Shown here in pieces: positions 1-8,518 of a DNA stretch of 31,241 nucleotides. The DNA comes from an uncultured Lachnospiraceae bacterium (lineage in GTDB: Bacteria > Bacillota > Clostridia > Lachnospirales > Lachnospiraceae), in contig UQVK01000036.1 in NCBI GenBank assembly GCA_900544445.1, forward strand, positions 1-31,241. The letters run 5' to 3'. The notes beneath the pieces were generated by a model, which was not told the origin of the DNA, made no database searches, and worked only from the letters and a program-made list of their open reading frames with translations. Numbering within the stretch: the stretch's first letter is position 1; the number at the start of each line of letters is the position of its first letter. Position numbers and translations under genes: made by a program.

Positions 1-144
1 CGCCTGTCGTTCCCGACGAGCGGCGGGTCGCCCATGTATTCCAAATCAACTGCAATCGGATTATTTAACACGCTGGTCAATGTCGTATTCCTGCTGATTA
101 CAAATGCGATCAGTAAAAAGGCCACAGAGTCCAGTCTGTTCTGA
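1..144 (+). CDS. LplB-type carbohydrate ABC permease, 3' end only
   Basis: The window opens inside this gene. Frame 1 reads through to a TGA at 142-144 and gives the last 47 residues. The ending, with PMYSKSTAIGLFNTLVNVV followed by a hydrophobic helix and a short basic tail (NAISKKATESSLF), is typical of LplB-type membrane permeases of CUT1 sugar ABC transporters. The next gene is its usual LplC-type partner, starting 20 bp downstream, so the two probably form one heterodimeric import channel. The N-terminus, the substrate-binding protein and the ATPase are not in the window, so the sugar cannot be named. Confidence 0.8.
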   Translation, partial: RLSFPTSGGSPMYSKSTAIGLFNTLVNVVFLLITNAISKKATESSLF

Positions 145-163
145 AAAGGGAGGAAATACTGCT

Positions 164-1063
164 ATGAAAAAAGGTCATGCAACAAAAGTAAAAGAATCCC
201 GCGGGGACAGAATTTTCTCTGTGGTAAATGCGGTGATTTTGATTGTGCTGTGTATTGTTACAGTATATCCTATATGGTATGTGGTGTGCGCGTCATTTAC
301 ATCAAACACCTATCTGGTTTCCCATCCGGGAATCCTGCTCTGGCCGCATGAATTTACGACAGGAGCTTACGGACTTGCGCTGACGCATCCGCTTCTGCTT
401 TCCGGTTACCGGAACATTTTGATCGTACTGGTGGTATCTTTGCCGATCAATATTCTGTTGACCATATTTACCGGATACTTTTTGTCATCCAAAAAAATGA
501 TGTTCAAGCCGGCCATCCAGTTTTTGATCCTGTTTACCATGTTTTTCTCAGGAGGTATGATTCCTGCTTACCTGAACATTCGTGACCTGGGACTGTACAA
601 TTCTCTGTGGGCACTGATCCTGCCCGGAGCTCTGAGTGTGTACAACTCCATTATCTGCAAAACGGCAATTGAAGGCCTGCCGGAGTCGCTGAAGGAGTCA
701 GCCTATATTGACGGCGCCAATGATCTGGTCATTCTGTTCAAAATTGTGGTTCCGCTGATCAAACCTACCCTTGCCGTACTGCTCCTGTACTACGGAGTAG
801 GTCACTGGAATTCCTGGTTCAATGCTTCCATTTATCTGAAGGACAATGATAAGCTGCCGATCCAGAATATTATGAGAGCAATCCTGATCGCAAACTCCAA
901 CGTACTGAATTCGGCTGCGGCAGAGAATGACCAGGTTAACCAGTTCGCGGAAGCGATCAAATATTCCACGATCGTTCTGACGACTGTGCCTGTTCTGTGT
1001 ATTTATCCTTTTGTGCAGAAATATTTTGTAAAGGGCGTTATGATCGGTGCGGTGAAAGGATGA
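164..1063 (+). CDS. LplC-type carbohydrate ABC transporter permease
   Basis: Inner-membrane subunit of a CUT1-family sugar importer, 299 aa. I chose the ATG at 164 because AAGGGAGG lies about 10 nt upstream; the in-frame start at 104 would lie inside the preceding permease gene. A hydrophobic helix at about residues 18-45 is followed by further membrane segments near 82-107, 117-135, 148-165 and 200-212. The EAA loop that docks on the ATPase is visible at about 174-204 (ESLKESAYIDGAND, then PLIKPTLA). The C-terminus (YFVKGVMIGAVKG) is the normal LplC ending. With the alpha-fucosidase and beta-glucuronidase genes downstream, it probably imports an oligosaccharide that these cytoplasmic enzymes then trim. 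That link is inferred from neighbourhood only. Confidence 0.9.
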   Translation: MKKGHATKVKESRGDRIFSVVNAVILIVLCIVTVYPIWYVVCASFTSNTYLVSHPGILLWPHEFTTGAYGLALTHPLLLSGYRNILIVLVVSLPINILLTIFTGYFLSSKKMMFKPAIQFLILFTMFFSGGMIPAYLNIRDLGLYNSLWALILPGALSVYNSIICKTAIEGLPESLKESAYIDGANDLVILFKIVVPLIKPTLAVLLLYYGVGHWNSWFNASIYLKDNDKLPIQNIMRAILIANSNVLNSAAAENDQVNQFAEAIKYSTIVLTTVPVLCIYPFVQKYFVKGVMIGAVKG

Positions 1064-1127
1064 ATTTATATGTGGGGCCGTTCGGCTCTGCAGTCCGGAA
1101 AAGGGCTGCGGGATCTGAATGGCCTTC

Positions 1128-1168
1128 TTTTTGTCCAACAGGAAATTTTATTTCCTGTTGGACAAAAA
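1128..1168. repeat. 18-bp perfect palindrome in the permease-fucosidase gap
   Basis: The arms TTTTTGTCCAACAGGAAA (1128-1145) and its exact reverse complement (1151-1168) flank the 5-nt loop TTTTA. The T-run lies on the 5' side and the A-run on the 3' side on both strands, the reverse of an intrinsic terminator. An operator, an RNA-stability hairpin or a small repeat is more likely. It lies 64 bp after the permease stop and about 90 bp before the fucosidase promoter. Confidence 0.75.
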
Positions 1169-1220
1169 AAGTTAATGCGCGCTCACTGCTTTGTGCATTG
1201 GCCGGGAAAACGTGGGATCT

Positions 1221-1249
1221 TTCCGCGGGAAAGCGCCTTTCCTGCGGAA
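1221..1249. promoter_or_regulatory. Inverted repeat overlapping the fucosidase promoter
   Basis: TTCCGCGGGAAA (1221-1232) and TTTCCTGCGGAA (1238-1249) form a 12-bp stem with one G-T pair and a 5-nt loop. It ends 11 bp before the TATAAT at 1261 and covers the presumed -35 region. That position suits a repressor operator for the fucosidase and glucuronidase genes. No T-run follows on the plus strand, so a terminator is less likely. Confidence 0.45.
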
Positions 1250-1266
1250 GAAAAATAAGCTATAAT
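1238..1266 (+). promoter_or_regulatory. Putative promoter for the fucosidase gene
   Basis: A perfect -10 box TATAAT lies at 1261-1266, with a weak -35 candidate TTTCCT (1238-1243) at 17-bp spacing. It lies 42 bp before the fucosidase ATG. The weak -35 and the overlapping inverted repeat suggest regulated expression. Confidence 0.5.
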
Positions 1267-1308
1267 AAATTCATCTGAATCAGATTTGCACAAAGGGAGA
1301 GGATTGAG

Positions 1309-2682
1309 ATGAAAAATTTTCTGAAGGAAGCGGCATCGGTAAAGCCGGATGGAAGACAGATCGCTTGGTATGAGATGGGATTTTATGCCTTCGTCCATTT
1401 TGGAATGAATACCTTTACGGACCAGGAGTGGGGAACCGGAAAGGAATCCGAAGCTCTCTTCAATCCGGAAAAGCTGGATTGCGATCAATGGGTGGAGACC
1501 ATCCGGAACGCAGGAATGAAAGGAATGGTGCTTACCGCCAAGCATCATGACGGGTTTTGCCTGTGGCCTTCCCGCTATACGGAGCACAGCGTAAAAAATT
1601 CACCCTGTCGGAGAAATGTGGTAAAGGAAGCGGCGGAGGCCTGCCGCAGGGGAGGGATTAAATTCGGGTTTTACCTGTCGCCATGGGACCGCAACAGCGA
1701 ACTGTATGGGACAGAAGCATACAATGAATATTTCTGCAGACAGCTGGAAGAGCTTTTGACGGAATACGGGGATATTTTTTATGTCTGGTTTGATAACGCC
1801 TGCGGAGAAGGGCCGAATGGAAAGAAACAGATATATGATTTTCCGGCATATTTTGAGCTGATCCGAAAATATCAGCCGAATGCCGTGATCTTCAACGATT
1901 TCGGCCCGGATATCCGGTGGTGTGGAAATGAGGCCGGAACCGCGCGGCATTCGGAATGGGCGGTCGTTCCTTCGGAACTGTGTCATTACGGCAAAAAGCA
2001 GACAGGCCCCGGGCCGATGGCAGAGGAAGGAGACCTTTCCTTCCTGTACAATACCTGCCAGAACCTGGGAACTCTGGACAATATTCTGTATTCCAAAGGG
2101 TTGACATTTACACCGGCAGAGATCGACATGTCGATCCGTCCCGGGTGGTTCTGGCATGAAAAAGAGGAACCGCACAGCCTGGAACGGCTGTTTCAGGTAT
2201 ATTTGAATTCTGTGGGAGCCAACTGTTGTCTGAACCTGAACCTTCCGCCCAATCGGGATGGGCTGATGGATGTAAGGGACGTACAACGGCTGCAGGAACT
2301 TGGGGCGCTTCTGGACAGAGAACTGGGACATCCCATTCCGGCCCGGACGGGAAAGAGGGAAAACGGCTTTCCCACCCAGCCTGTATATGAGATTACCTTT
2401 GATCATGCCAGAAACGATTTTAAATATATCGTTCTCAGAGAAGATATTGCAAAAGGGCAGAGGGTGGAAAGCTTTCAGATCGTGGCGGAAACGGCCGATG
2501 GAAACCGGTATCCGTTTTATCAGGGAACCACCATCGGCAATCGGAAAATCTGCCAGCTGGCGGATCCGTTTACCGGACAGAATCCTCTTACCAAAACGCT
2601 GGAATATGGAGCAGAGCGTCTGCTGGTTCATATCACCTCGGCAAGAGACGAGGTATTCCTGAAGGAGATCACCGTATATTGA
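1309..2682 (+). CDS. Alpha-L-fucosidase, GH29 family, cytoplasmic
   Basis: A 457-aa retaining glycosidase that removes alpha-L-fucose from glycans. The start is fixed by AAGGGAGAGG 6 nt upstream. GH29 hallmarks are clear: VHFGMNTFTDQEWGTG at residues 29-44, AKHHDGFCLWPS at 77-88, and FYLSPWDRNS at 121-130. YVWFDNACGEG around 158-168 contains Asp162, the expected nucleophile, and EIDMSIRPGWFWH lies at 271-283. SVGANCCLNLNLPPNRDGL near 301-319 is the usual end of the barrel. There is no signal peptide, so it should act on imported oligosaccharide. The GH29B-like motif set suggests alpha-1,3/1,4 linkages, but this is inference. It probably shares a transcript with the glucuronidase 123 bp downstream. 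Confidence 0.92.
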   Translation: MKNFLKEAASVKPDGRQIAWYEMGFYAFVHFGMNTFTDQEWGTGKESEALFNPEKLDCDQWVETIRNAGMKGMVLTAKHHDGFCLWPSRYTEHSVKNSPCRRNVVKEAAEACRRGGIKFGFYLSPWDRNSELYGTEAYNEYFCRQLEELLTEYGDIFYVWFDNACGEGPNGKKQIYDFPAYFELIRKYQPNAVIFNDFGPDIRWCGNEAGTARHSEWAVVPSELCHYGKKQTGPGPMAEEGDLSFLYNTCQNLGTLDNILYSKGLTFTPAEIDMSIRPGWFWHEKEEPHSLERLFQVYLNSVGANCCLNLNLPPNRDGLMDVRDVQRLQELGALLDRELGHPIPARTGKRENGFPTQPVYEITFDHARNDFKYIVLREDIAKGQRVESFQIVAETADGNRYPFYQGTTIGNRKICQLADPFTGQNPLTKTLEYGAERLLVHITSARDEVFLKEITVY

Positions 2683-2805
2683 TCATACCTGTGAAAACAG
2701 GAGAAAGGAGAAGCTTTCGGAATTTAAAACCTGATTATTTCGGAAAACATGGAGGAAAACAGTGCCATTCGGCATGGATTTTTAAGAAAGGCAGAGGGAA
2801 TACGT

Positions 2806-4623
2806 ATGAGAACATGTCAGATGCTGTATCCGGTAGAATCATCCACCAGACGTTCAGTGAGCATGGACGGGATGTGGAAATTTTCACTGGACTGGAAACA
2901 GGAGGGAGAAGGAAAAGACTGGAAGAACGGTGTGCCGGGAGAGGAGAGGATTCCCGTCCCGGCGAGCTTTCAGGATTTTTACACGGATAAGGAGATCAGG
3001 GAATATACGGGAGATGTCTGGTATGAGACGGATTTCTTCGTCCCCGGAGAGTGGCAGGGAAAGGAGGTTGCCATCCGCTTCGGCAGCGCGACGCACTGCG
3101 CCTGCGTTTATGTGAACGGCGTGCAGGCGGCAGCTCATGAAGGCGGGTTCCTGCCGTTTCTGGCGCCGGTGACGGATCTCGTTGAGTATAATGCCTTTAA
3201 TAAGATGGTGGTAAAGGTCAATAACGAACTGAGCGAGACCCGTATTCCCTGTGGAACAACGAAGGTTCTGAAGAACGGGAAAAAGATGTCCAAACCGTAT
3301 TTTGATTTCTTTAATTATTCCGGACTGCAGCGGCCGGTGAAGCTGGTTGCCTGGCCGAAGGAGCATATCGAAGATTACACTGTAACCTGTGAGTTCGACG
3401 GGGCAGATGCGCTGGTCCATTATACTGTGGAGACAACGGGTGAGCATGAGGTGCTTGTGGAACTGTATGACAGGGAGCACAGGCCTGCAGCCTCCGCCGC
3501 AGGGAAGGAGGGCGTGCTCCGTGTGTCCGATGCCCATAAGTGGGATGTGGGAGACGGCTACCTTTATGAAATCCGGCTGCGGATTATGGATGGAGACGTA
3601 CCGGTTGACGAGTACACGGACCGGATCGGCATCCGCACGGTTGAAGTGAAGGGCAGAGATATCCTGGTCAACGGCAGGAAGGTATACCTGAAGGGCTTCG
3701 GAAAGCATGAGGACAGCGATATTGTTGGAAGAGGCTTCAATATCGGCGTGATGAAGCGGGATTTTGAATGCCTGAAGTGGATCGGGGCAAACTGCTTCCG
3801 CACCTCTCATTATCCCTACAGCGAGGAAATTTATCAGATGGCTGACCGGGAAGGCATCCTGATCATCGATGAGGTGGCGGCAGTGGGCATGTTCCGCAGC
3901 CTGATGAATTTTGCCGAGGCCTCTTCCGGAAAGAAAACCTCATTTTTTGAGGCTTCCACCGTTCCGCAGCTTCTCGCCCATCATCTCCAGTGTGTGGAGG
4001 ACATGATCTGCCGGGATAAGAATCATCCCAGCGTCATCGCGTGGAGCCTGTTCAACGAGCCGGAGACCACGGAGGATTCCGCCGTGCCGTATTTTGAGAA
4101 GATTTTTGCCAGAGCCAGGGAGGTGGACCCGCAGAAGCGGCCCAGAACCTTTGCCATGATCGGAAACTCCGGCCCGGATACCTGCAAATGCTGCCAGCTT
4201 TGCGATTTCCTTTCCCTGAACCGTTATTACGGATGGTATATGATGGGCGGATATGAGATTTCAGACGCCGAAGAGGCCTTCCGGGAGGAGATGGACGGCT
4301 GGGCAAAGAAGCAGATGAATAAGCCTGTGATTTTCACGGAGTATGGGGCGGATACCAGTCCGGCGGAGCATAAGCTTCCTTCCGTGATGTGGAGTCAGGA
4401 GTATCAGGTGGAATATCTGGAGATGTGCCACCGCGTGTTTGATTCCTATGATTTTGTGGCAGGAGAGCTGGTCTGGAACTTTGCCGATTTCCAGACCACG
4501 GAAGGAATCATGCGGATGAACGGAAACAAGAAGGGAATTTTCACCAGACAGCGCCAGCCCAAGGAAGCGGCTTACTATTTTAAGAAGCGCTGGGAGGGGC
4601 TGCCGGTGGATTATAAGAAATGA
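2806..4623 (+). CDS. uidA: Beta-glucuronidase, GH2 family
   Basis: A 605-aa cytoplasmic enzyme that releases glucuronic acid from beta-glucuronides. I chose ATG 2806 for its upstream AGAGGGA; ATG 2821, giving an MLYPVESSTRR start like E. coli GUS, lacks one. GH2 sugar-binding and immunoglobulin-like domains fill about residues 1-280 and a TIM barrel the rest. The acid/base Glu418 is in SLFNEPET, the nucleophile Glu512 in VIFTEYGADT. GNKKGIF near 573-579 carries the N-x-K pair (Asn574, Lys576) that reads the glucuronate carboxylate, which separates it from beta-galactosidases. The stretch between DEVAAVGMF and CRDKNHPS has about the length of the E. coli active-site loop, so a Loop-1-type enzyme is possible. 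There is no signal peptide. Confidence 0.93.
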   Translation: MRTCQMLYPVESSTRRSVSMDGMWKFSLDWKQEGEGKDWKNGVPGEERIPVPASFQDFYTDKEIREYTGDVWYETDFFVPGEWQGKEVAIRFGSATHCACVYVNGVQAAAHEGGFLPFLAPVTDLVEYNAFNKMVVKVNNELSETRIPCGTTKVLKNGKKMSKPYFDFFNYSGLQRPVKLVAWPKEHIEDYTVTCEFDGADALVHYTVETTGEHEVLVELYDREHRPAASAAGKEGVLRVSDAHKWDVGDGYLYEIRLRIMDGDVPVDEYTDRIGIRTVEVKGRDILVNGRKVYLKGFGKHEDSDIVGRGFNIGVMKRDFECLKWIGANCFRTSHYPYSEEIYQMADREGILIIDEVAAVGMFRSLMNFAEASSGKKTSFFEASTVPQLLAHHLQCVEDMICRDKNHPSVIAWSLFNEPETTEDSAVPYFEKIFARAREVDPQKRPRTFAMIGNSGPDTCKCCQLCDFLSLNRYYGWYMMGGYEISDAEEAFREEMDGWAKKQMNKPVIFTEYGADTSPAEHKLPSVMWSQEYQVEYLEMCHRVFDSYDFVAGELVWNFADFQTTEGIMRMNGNKKGIFTRQRQPKEAAYYFKKRWEGLPVDYKK

Positions 4624-4669
4624 GAAAGGAGAAGCAGTAAGAGCCGTGAAATAACCATTCGTGCATCAG

Positions 4670-4704
4670 GCGGGCCATTCGTGCAAAAATGGCCCGCTTT
4701 TTTT
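4670..4704 (+). terminator. Rho-independent terminator after the glucuronidase gene
   Basis: The stem GCGGGCCATT (4670-4679) pairs perfectly with AATGGCCCGC (4688-4697), with an 8-nt loop and seven Ts right after. It closes the glycan-use transcript. Confidence 0.92.
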
Positions 4705-4711
4705 CTGCATG

Positions 4712-4720
4712 TGCTATACT
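4712..4720 (+). promoter_or_regulatory. Extended -10 promoter for the ABC exporter gene
   Basis: TGCTATACT matches the extended -10 pattern TGnTATAAT with one mismatch and begins 8 bp after the terminator T-run. There is no convincing -35, as is common for extended -10 promoters. It supports a translation start downstream of 4720. Confidence 0.5.
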
Positions 4721-4807
4721 GCATTTGATCAGAAAAAGAGCGCGCTGAAAAAAAGTCGGGGCGGTACAGGCATGGCGCTTCGGATGGATGGAAAGGGTGA
4801 GAAACGG

Positions 4808-6688
4808 ATGGGACAGGATAAAGAAAAGAACAGGCTGGGCAGGAAAAGCCGGACTGCTTCTTCGAAGCTGGGATACGGCTTCTTAAGCAACGCCGCCTGG
4901 CATTGGCGGGAGCAGTTTACAAGGGAGCCGAAGGCTGCGGTTTCGGTACTGCTTCTTTCGTTTGTGGCAATTTCTCTGCCCCTGCTGAACGCACGGCTTC
5001 CAAAGCTGGTGCTGCAGGGGCTGGAGGAGCGCTGGGAGTTGAGGCGGTTTGCGGCTGTGCTTCTGCTGCTTGTGGCGGTGCTGGCTGTCGCCAACATGCT
5101 GCAGGCGGCGCTGAAGGCTTATATGAGAAGGATGCAGGGGCCGTTTGAAGACGATTTCAATCTCAGGCTGTTAAAAAAGAGGCTGCGGGTGGACTACGAG
5201 ATCCTGGAGAGCAGGCAGTTCAATGAGGACGCCCATGCGGTGTACGATTCCCTCTACCGCCCGCACTCCGTGGTGCGGGATGGCTCCATGATCTGGCAGC
5301 AGAGCCTGACGGCGGCGGGCGGCCTTCTGCTTTACGGGCTGATTCTGCTTCGGCAGAGCCCTCTCGTTCCCCTTCTGGTGCTGGTTCCGGCACTGCTGGT
5401 ATTCCTCCTGAAAAGGAAGGCGATGCGGAGGGATCATGAGCTTCGGCCTGCGGCGGATGAGGCGGCCCGGAAAATGCGCTATGTGGAGGAGCGGGGCTGG
5501 GACCTGCAGGCGGGAAAGGACATCCGCATGTATGATCTGGGCGGATGGCTGCTCGGCATCCTGAAGCGGGAGCGGAAAACCGGGGAGACAAACGTGCGCC
5601 TTTGGGAGAACGGCTATTTTGCGGCCAATCTCTGCGACGCCTTCCTGTGCTTTGTCCGGGACGCGGGCGCCTATCTGTATTTTATTCTCCAGATCGTGCG
5701 GGGCAGTCTTCCGGTTTCGGATTTCGTCTGGTACATTTCCGTGGTGGCCAGCTGCCAGCAGGCCTGCAGCGCTTTTCTGGAAAACGTAGAGCTGCTGGGG
5801 AGGCTGAGCTTCGATTACTCCAGACTGCGGCTGTTTCTGGAATCGGGTGAAGGGGACATTTTTCAAGGAACCGGAGCGGGAGCGGAAAGAAGCGGGAAAA
5901 AGGTGGGGACCGATTCTGCATCTTCCTCCCGCGGGAAGGAAGCGGTAGGCATCGAGCTGGAGCACGTGAGCTTCACCTATCCGGGAAGCCGTGTACCCAC
6001 CCTGAAGGATCTGAATCTGGCCATCCGGCCGGGGGAGAAAATCGCGCTGGTGGGCTTGAACGGGGCGGGAAAATCCACGCTGGTGAAGCTCTTATGCGGT
6101 CTGTATCGGCCCACTTCCGGCACGATCCGGGTGGGAGGAAGACCTTTGTCTTCCTTTGGAAGGGAAGAATACTTTTCCATGATTGCAGCGGTTTTTCAGG
6201 ATGTGAAGCTTCTCCCCCTCACCATCGCCCAGAATGTGGCTTCGGATAACGGAGAGGACATCGATAGACAGCGGGTCAGACAGTGCCTGTCCCTTGCGGG
6301 GTTGTGGGAAATGGTGGACGGCCTGCCGCAGAAGGAGGACACGCCTCTGGGACGCGGCGTGCTGGATGACGGCATCGATCTGTCCGGCGGGGAGAGACAG
6401 AAGGTATGGATGGCCAGGGCTTTTTACAAGGAAGCGCCCATTCTCATTCTGGATGAGCCCACCGCCGCCCTGGATCCCATCGCGGAGAACGAGATCTACA
6501 CGGGCTTTCATGAGATCATCGGAAACAAGACTGCCCTGTTCATCTCCCACAGGCTGTCCGCCTGCCGCTTCTCCAAAGAGATTCTGGTGTTTGAAAACGG
6601 AAATGTGGTTCAGCGGGGCAGCCATGAGGAGCTGGCAGAACAGGAAGGCCTGTACCGCCGGATGTGGCAGGCGCAGTATTATCAGTGA
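4808..6688 (+). CDS. ABC exporter half-transporter (membrane domain fused to ATPase)
   Basis: A 626-aa ABCB-like half-transporter, expected to work as a homodimer in the membrane. I chose ATG 4808 because GGGTGA lies 7 nt upstream; earlier in-frame ATGs lack a good site, and some lie before the promoter. The N-terminal part has about six membrane segments. The nucleotide-binding domain occupies about residues 375-626: Walker A GLNGAGKS (416-423), Q-loop in AAVFQDVKLL, signature LSGGE (525-529), Walker B with Asp549-Glu550, and H-loop His581. All catalytic residues are present, so ATPase activity is expected. The substrate cannot be told. The gene stands alone between a terminator and a convergent gene. 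Confidence 0.85.
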   Translation: MGQDKEKNRLGRKSRTASSKLGYGFLSNAAWHWREQFTREPKAAVSVLLLSFVAISLPLLNARLPKLVLQGLEERWELRRFAAVLLLLVAVLAVANMLQAALKAYMRRMQGPFEDDFNLRLLKKRLRVDYEILESRQFNEDAHAVYDSLYRPHSVVRDGSMIWQQSLTAAGGLLLYGLILLRQSPLVPLLVLVPALLVFLLKRKAMRRDHELRPAADEAARKMRYVEERGWDLQAGKDIRMYDLGGWLLGILKRERKTGETNVRLWENGYFAANLCDAFLCFVRDAGAYLYFILQIVRGSLPVSDFVWYISVVASCQQACSAFLENVELLGRLSFDYSRLRLFLESGEGDIFQGTGAGAERSGKKVGTDSASSSRGKEAVGIELEHVSFTYPGSRVPTLKDLNLAIRPGEKIALVGLNGAGKSTLVKLLCGLYRPTSGTIRVGGRPLSSFGREEYFSMIAAVFQDVKLLPLTIAQNVASDNGEDIDRQRVRQCLSLAGLWEMVDGLPQKEDTPLGRGVLDDGIDLSGGERQKVWMARAFYKEAPILILDEPTAALDPIAENEIYTGFHEIIGNKTALFISHRLSACRFSKEILVFENGNVVQRGSHEELAEQEGLYRRMWQAQYYQ

Positions 6689-6710
6689 TGCTCCAGGATA
6701 AAGCGGTCTG

Positions 6711-7271
6711 TTATTTCAGCGCCAGTCCGTCCCGGAAGGCGTTTCCAACCTTTTCGCCCAGCTTCAGATAGGCGTTGTTGACCGGATCGAAGGTGATGGG
6801 CTGCAGCTTCCCGGGATCGATTTTCCCGTTTTCATCCAGAACGCTTTCCTCCGCGCTGACGTTGACGATTTCCCCGACCATCCGGCAGGATTCTTCGTCA
6901 TAGCTGACGAGCCTGCATTCCAGCGCCATGGGCAGCTCATCGATCAGGGGAGCGTCCACAAATTCAGACCGGGTGGTGTGAAAGCCGGCTTTTTCCAGCT
7001 TGTCCGGCACGTCGTTCGCGGAGACGATTCCCACATAGTCGCATGCGGCCACATGGGCGGCGTCGGCCATGCTGACGGTGAAGGCCTTCCGTTTCAGGAT
7101 ATTTTTTACGGTTTTGTGTCCCGCGCTCAGACACATGGAAATCTGCGTGTCGTCGCTGATTCCGCCCCATGCCGCATTCATGGCGTCAGGCGTTCCGTTT
7201 TCATCGTAGCTGGCGATGATCAGAACCGGCTGGGGATAGGTGTAGGGTTTGGCACCGAAATTTTTTCTCAT
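6711..7271 (-). CDS. Flavin reductase-like FMN-binding protein
   Basis: A 186-aa protein of the flavin reductase-like (FMN-binding split-barrel) family. GGAGG sits 6 nt before the start. The opening, with KPYTYPQPVLIIASYDENG and PDAMNAAWGG, and the later AFTVSMADAAHVAACDYVGI follow the family pattern for FMN binding. Members are flavin reductases, flavoredoxins or redox proteins of unknown partner. There is no signal peptide, so it is cytoplasmic. It lies downstream of, and reads in the same direction as, the LysR gene at 7454-8329, with 182 bp between them and a possible promoter in the gap. The natural electron donor and acceptor cannot be told from sequence. Confidence 0.85.
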   Translation of the reverse strand: MRKNFGAKPYTYPQPVLIIASYDENGTPDAMNAAWGGISDDTQISMCLSAGHKTVKNILKRKAFTVSMADAAHVAACDYVGIVSANDVPDKLEKAGFHTTRSEFVDAPLIDELPMALECRLVSYDEESCRMVGEIVNVSAEESVLDENGKIDPGKLQPITFDPVNNAYLKLGEKVGNAFRDGLALK

Positions 7272-7386
7272 AATAAACCTCCGTTCCGGAGTACAGGCGG
7301 GAGAATGCGCATGCCGCCCGTCTCCTCATCTGCACGAACTGCCGTCCGGGCTGCCGCCCTGGCGGCGTTTTTATCTGTACAGGTTC

Positions 7387-7415
7387 AGTGTAACACCGAT
7401 GGGGGAAATGGACAA
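7387..7415 (-). promoter_or_regulatory. Possible promoter for the flavin reductase gene
   Basis: On the minus strand TTGTCC (7415-7410) and TACACT (7392-7387) are 17 bp apart, each matching the consensus at four of six positions. The site lies about 115 bp before the flavin reductase start, inside the otherwise featureless gap 7283-7453. Confidence 0.3.
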
Positions 7416-7453
7416 TACCGGCGGGAATACGGGGAACACCTTTTGCTGCTGTC

Positions 7454-8329
7454 TCAGCGGCTGTTATCGCAGGCCTTATATTGACTTCCCCAGTGCAGAA
7501 AGTCCTTTACCTTCTCCCTGCCGGATTTCAGAAAGGAGCTGTAATACAGCACGGTCATCTCGGGATCGCTGAAGGGAATCAGCGTCCGGTGGGTTCCGTC
7601 GTTTCTCAGCTCTATGGACAGGGTGGAGACCGTCGCCAGAAAATTTGTGGTGCGTACCAGATGCTGGGTGATATTGAAATTGTTTTTTACCAGGGTGACG
7701 GGAAGATGCTCTTCCGTAATCACCCTTTCCATCTGTGAGAGAAAATACCCGCCGATCTGAGGATACAGAAGCGGCTGGGCCGGAATTTCACGCAGAGAAA
7801 TGGCGGTACGGTCAGACAGACTGCTGCCTTTGGGCACGGAAAGATAAACCTGATCCCGAAGAAGGGGGAGGCTTTGAATACGGCTGTCAGATACCGGCCC
7901 CGGTGTGACAATCAGGTCATACACCCGCTCAGCAAGAAGCTCCGCTGCCTGATTCCCATCGTACAGATCGTCCTTCAGCTGAATCTCGGGACAGGCGACG
8001 GAAAAACGGGGGACACAGAACCAGCGGACGCCCGGATCACAGAAGGCGATAGAGAGGGACAGACTCTTTCCGGCTGCGCTGAGCAGATCCGCTTTCATCT
8101 GTTCCACATTCCGCAGGATTGTATTTACGTGGATCAGAGCAATTTCTCCCGTCCGGTTCAGATGAATCCGGTTTGGACTTCTGTCAAAAAGCTCAACGCC
8201 CAGCTCCTCCTCCAGCTTTTTCAGCATGGCGCTCATGGCAGGCTGGGAAACATGCAGTATTTTTGCCGCCCTTGTCAGAGACTCCGTTTCCGCGATGATC
8301 TTAAAATATTGAAGCTGCATCAGATCCAT
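7454..8329 (-). CDS. LysR-family transcriptional regulator
   Basis: A 291-aa LysR-type regulator. I chose the start at 8329 (MDLMQLQYFKIIAETES) because GGAGG lies 7 nt upstream; the earlier in-frame start adds 12 residues with no ribosome site. Residues 1-62 are the winged helix-turn-helix (LTRAAKILHVSQPAMSAMLKKLEEELG). Residues from about 90 form the ligand-sensing domain, ending in FLHWGSQYKACDNSR. It is divergent from the aldo/keto reductase at 8586. A palindrome at 8352-8371 lies between them, which is the classic layout for a LysR protein controlling its neighbour. The inducer is unknown. Confidence 0.92.
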   Translation of the reverse strand: MDLMQLQYFKIIAETESLTRAAKILHVSQPAMSAMLKKLEEELGVELFDRSPNRIHLNRTGEIALIHVNTILRNVEQMKADLLSAAGKSLSLSIAFCDPGVRWFCVPRFSVACPEIQLKDDLYDGNQAAELLAERVYDLIVTPGPVSDSRIQSLPLLRDQVYLSVPKGSSLSDRTAISLREIPAQPLLYPQIGGYFLSQMERVITEEHLPVTLVKNNFNITQHLVRTTNFLATVSTLSIELRNDGTHRTLIPFSDPEMTVLYYSSFLKSGREKVKDFLHWGSQYKACDNSR

Positions 8330-8351
8330 TTTCGTTCCTCCATCTCTTTTA

Positions 8352-8371
8352 GCATAATTAAACACTTATGC
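8352..8371. promoter_or_regulatory. Inverted repeat, candidate LysR operator
   Basis: GCATAA (8352-8357) and TTATGC (8366-8371) are perfect inverted arms with 8 bp between them. The palindrome lies 22 bp upstream of the LysR ATG and just upstream of the divergent reductase promoter. The spacing is one base off the classic T-N11-A box. LysR binding is inferred from position and symmetry. Confidence 0.5.
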
Positions 8372-8389
8372 TCTATAAAAATCATGATG

Positions 8390-8418
8390 TGTACATACGG
8401 CGGGCATCGCTGTATACT
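8390..8418 (+). promoter_or_regulatory. Putative promoter for the aldo/keto reductase leader
   Basis: TGTACA (8390-8395) and TATACT (8413-8418) are spaced by 17 bp. Transcription from here would give an untranslated leader of roughly 160 nt before the reductase ATG at 8586, holding the hairpin and leader ORF described below. Confidence 0.5.
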
Positions 8419-8518
8419 TCTGCTGTGAAAGGAAGCTGTTGCTGCGGCTGCCTGCTGCCGGTACAGTCATTGTACTGCGCGAAATCATTATACCATAACC
8501 AAAAGGTTAAGGAGGAAA

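Noticed and set aside
1128..1168. Intrinsic terminator after the permease gene
   Set aside because: The T-run is on the wrong side of the stem on both strands, so it lacks the U-tract needed for termination.
8419..8510. Known riboswitch or T-box in the reductase leader
   Set aside because: I could find no conserved core of a known class. Only short pairings such as GTACA/TGTAC and TAACC/GGTTA are present.
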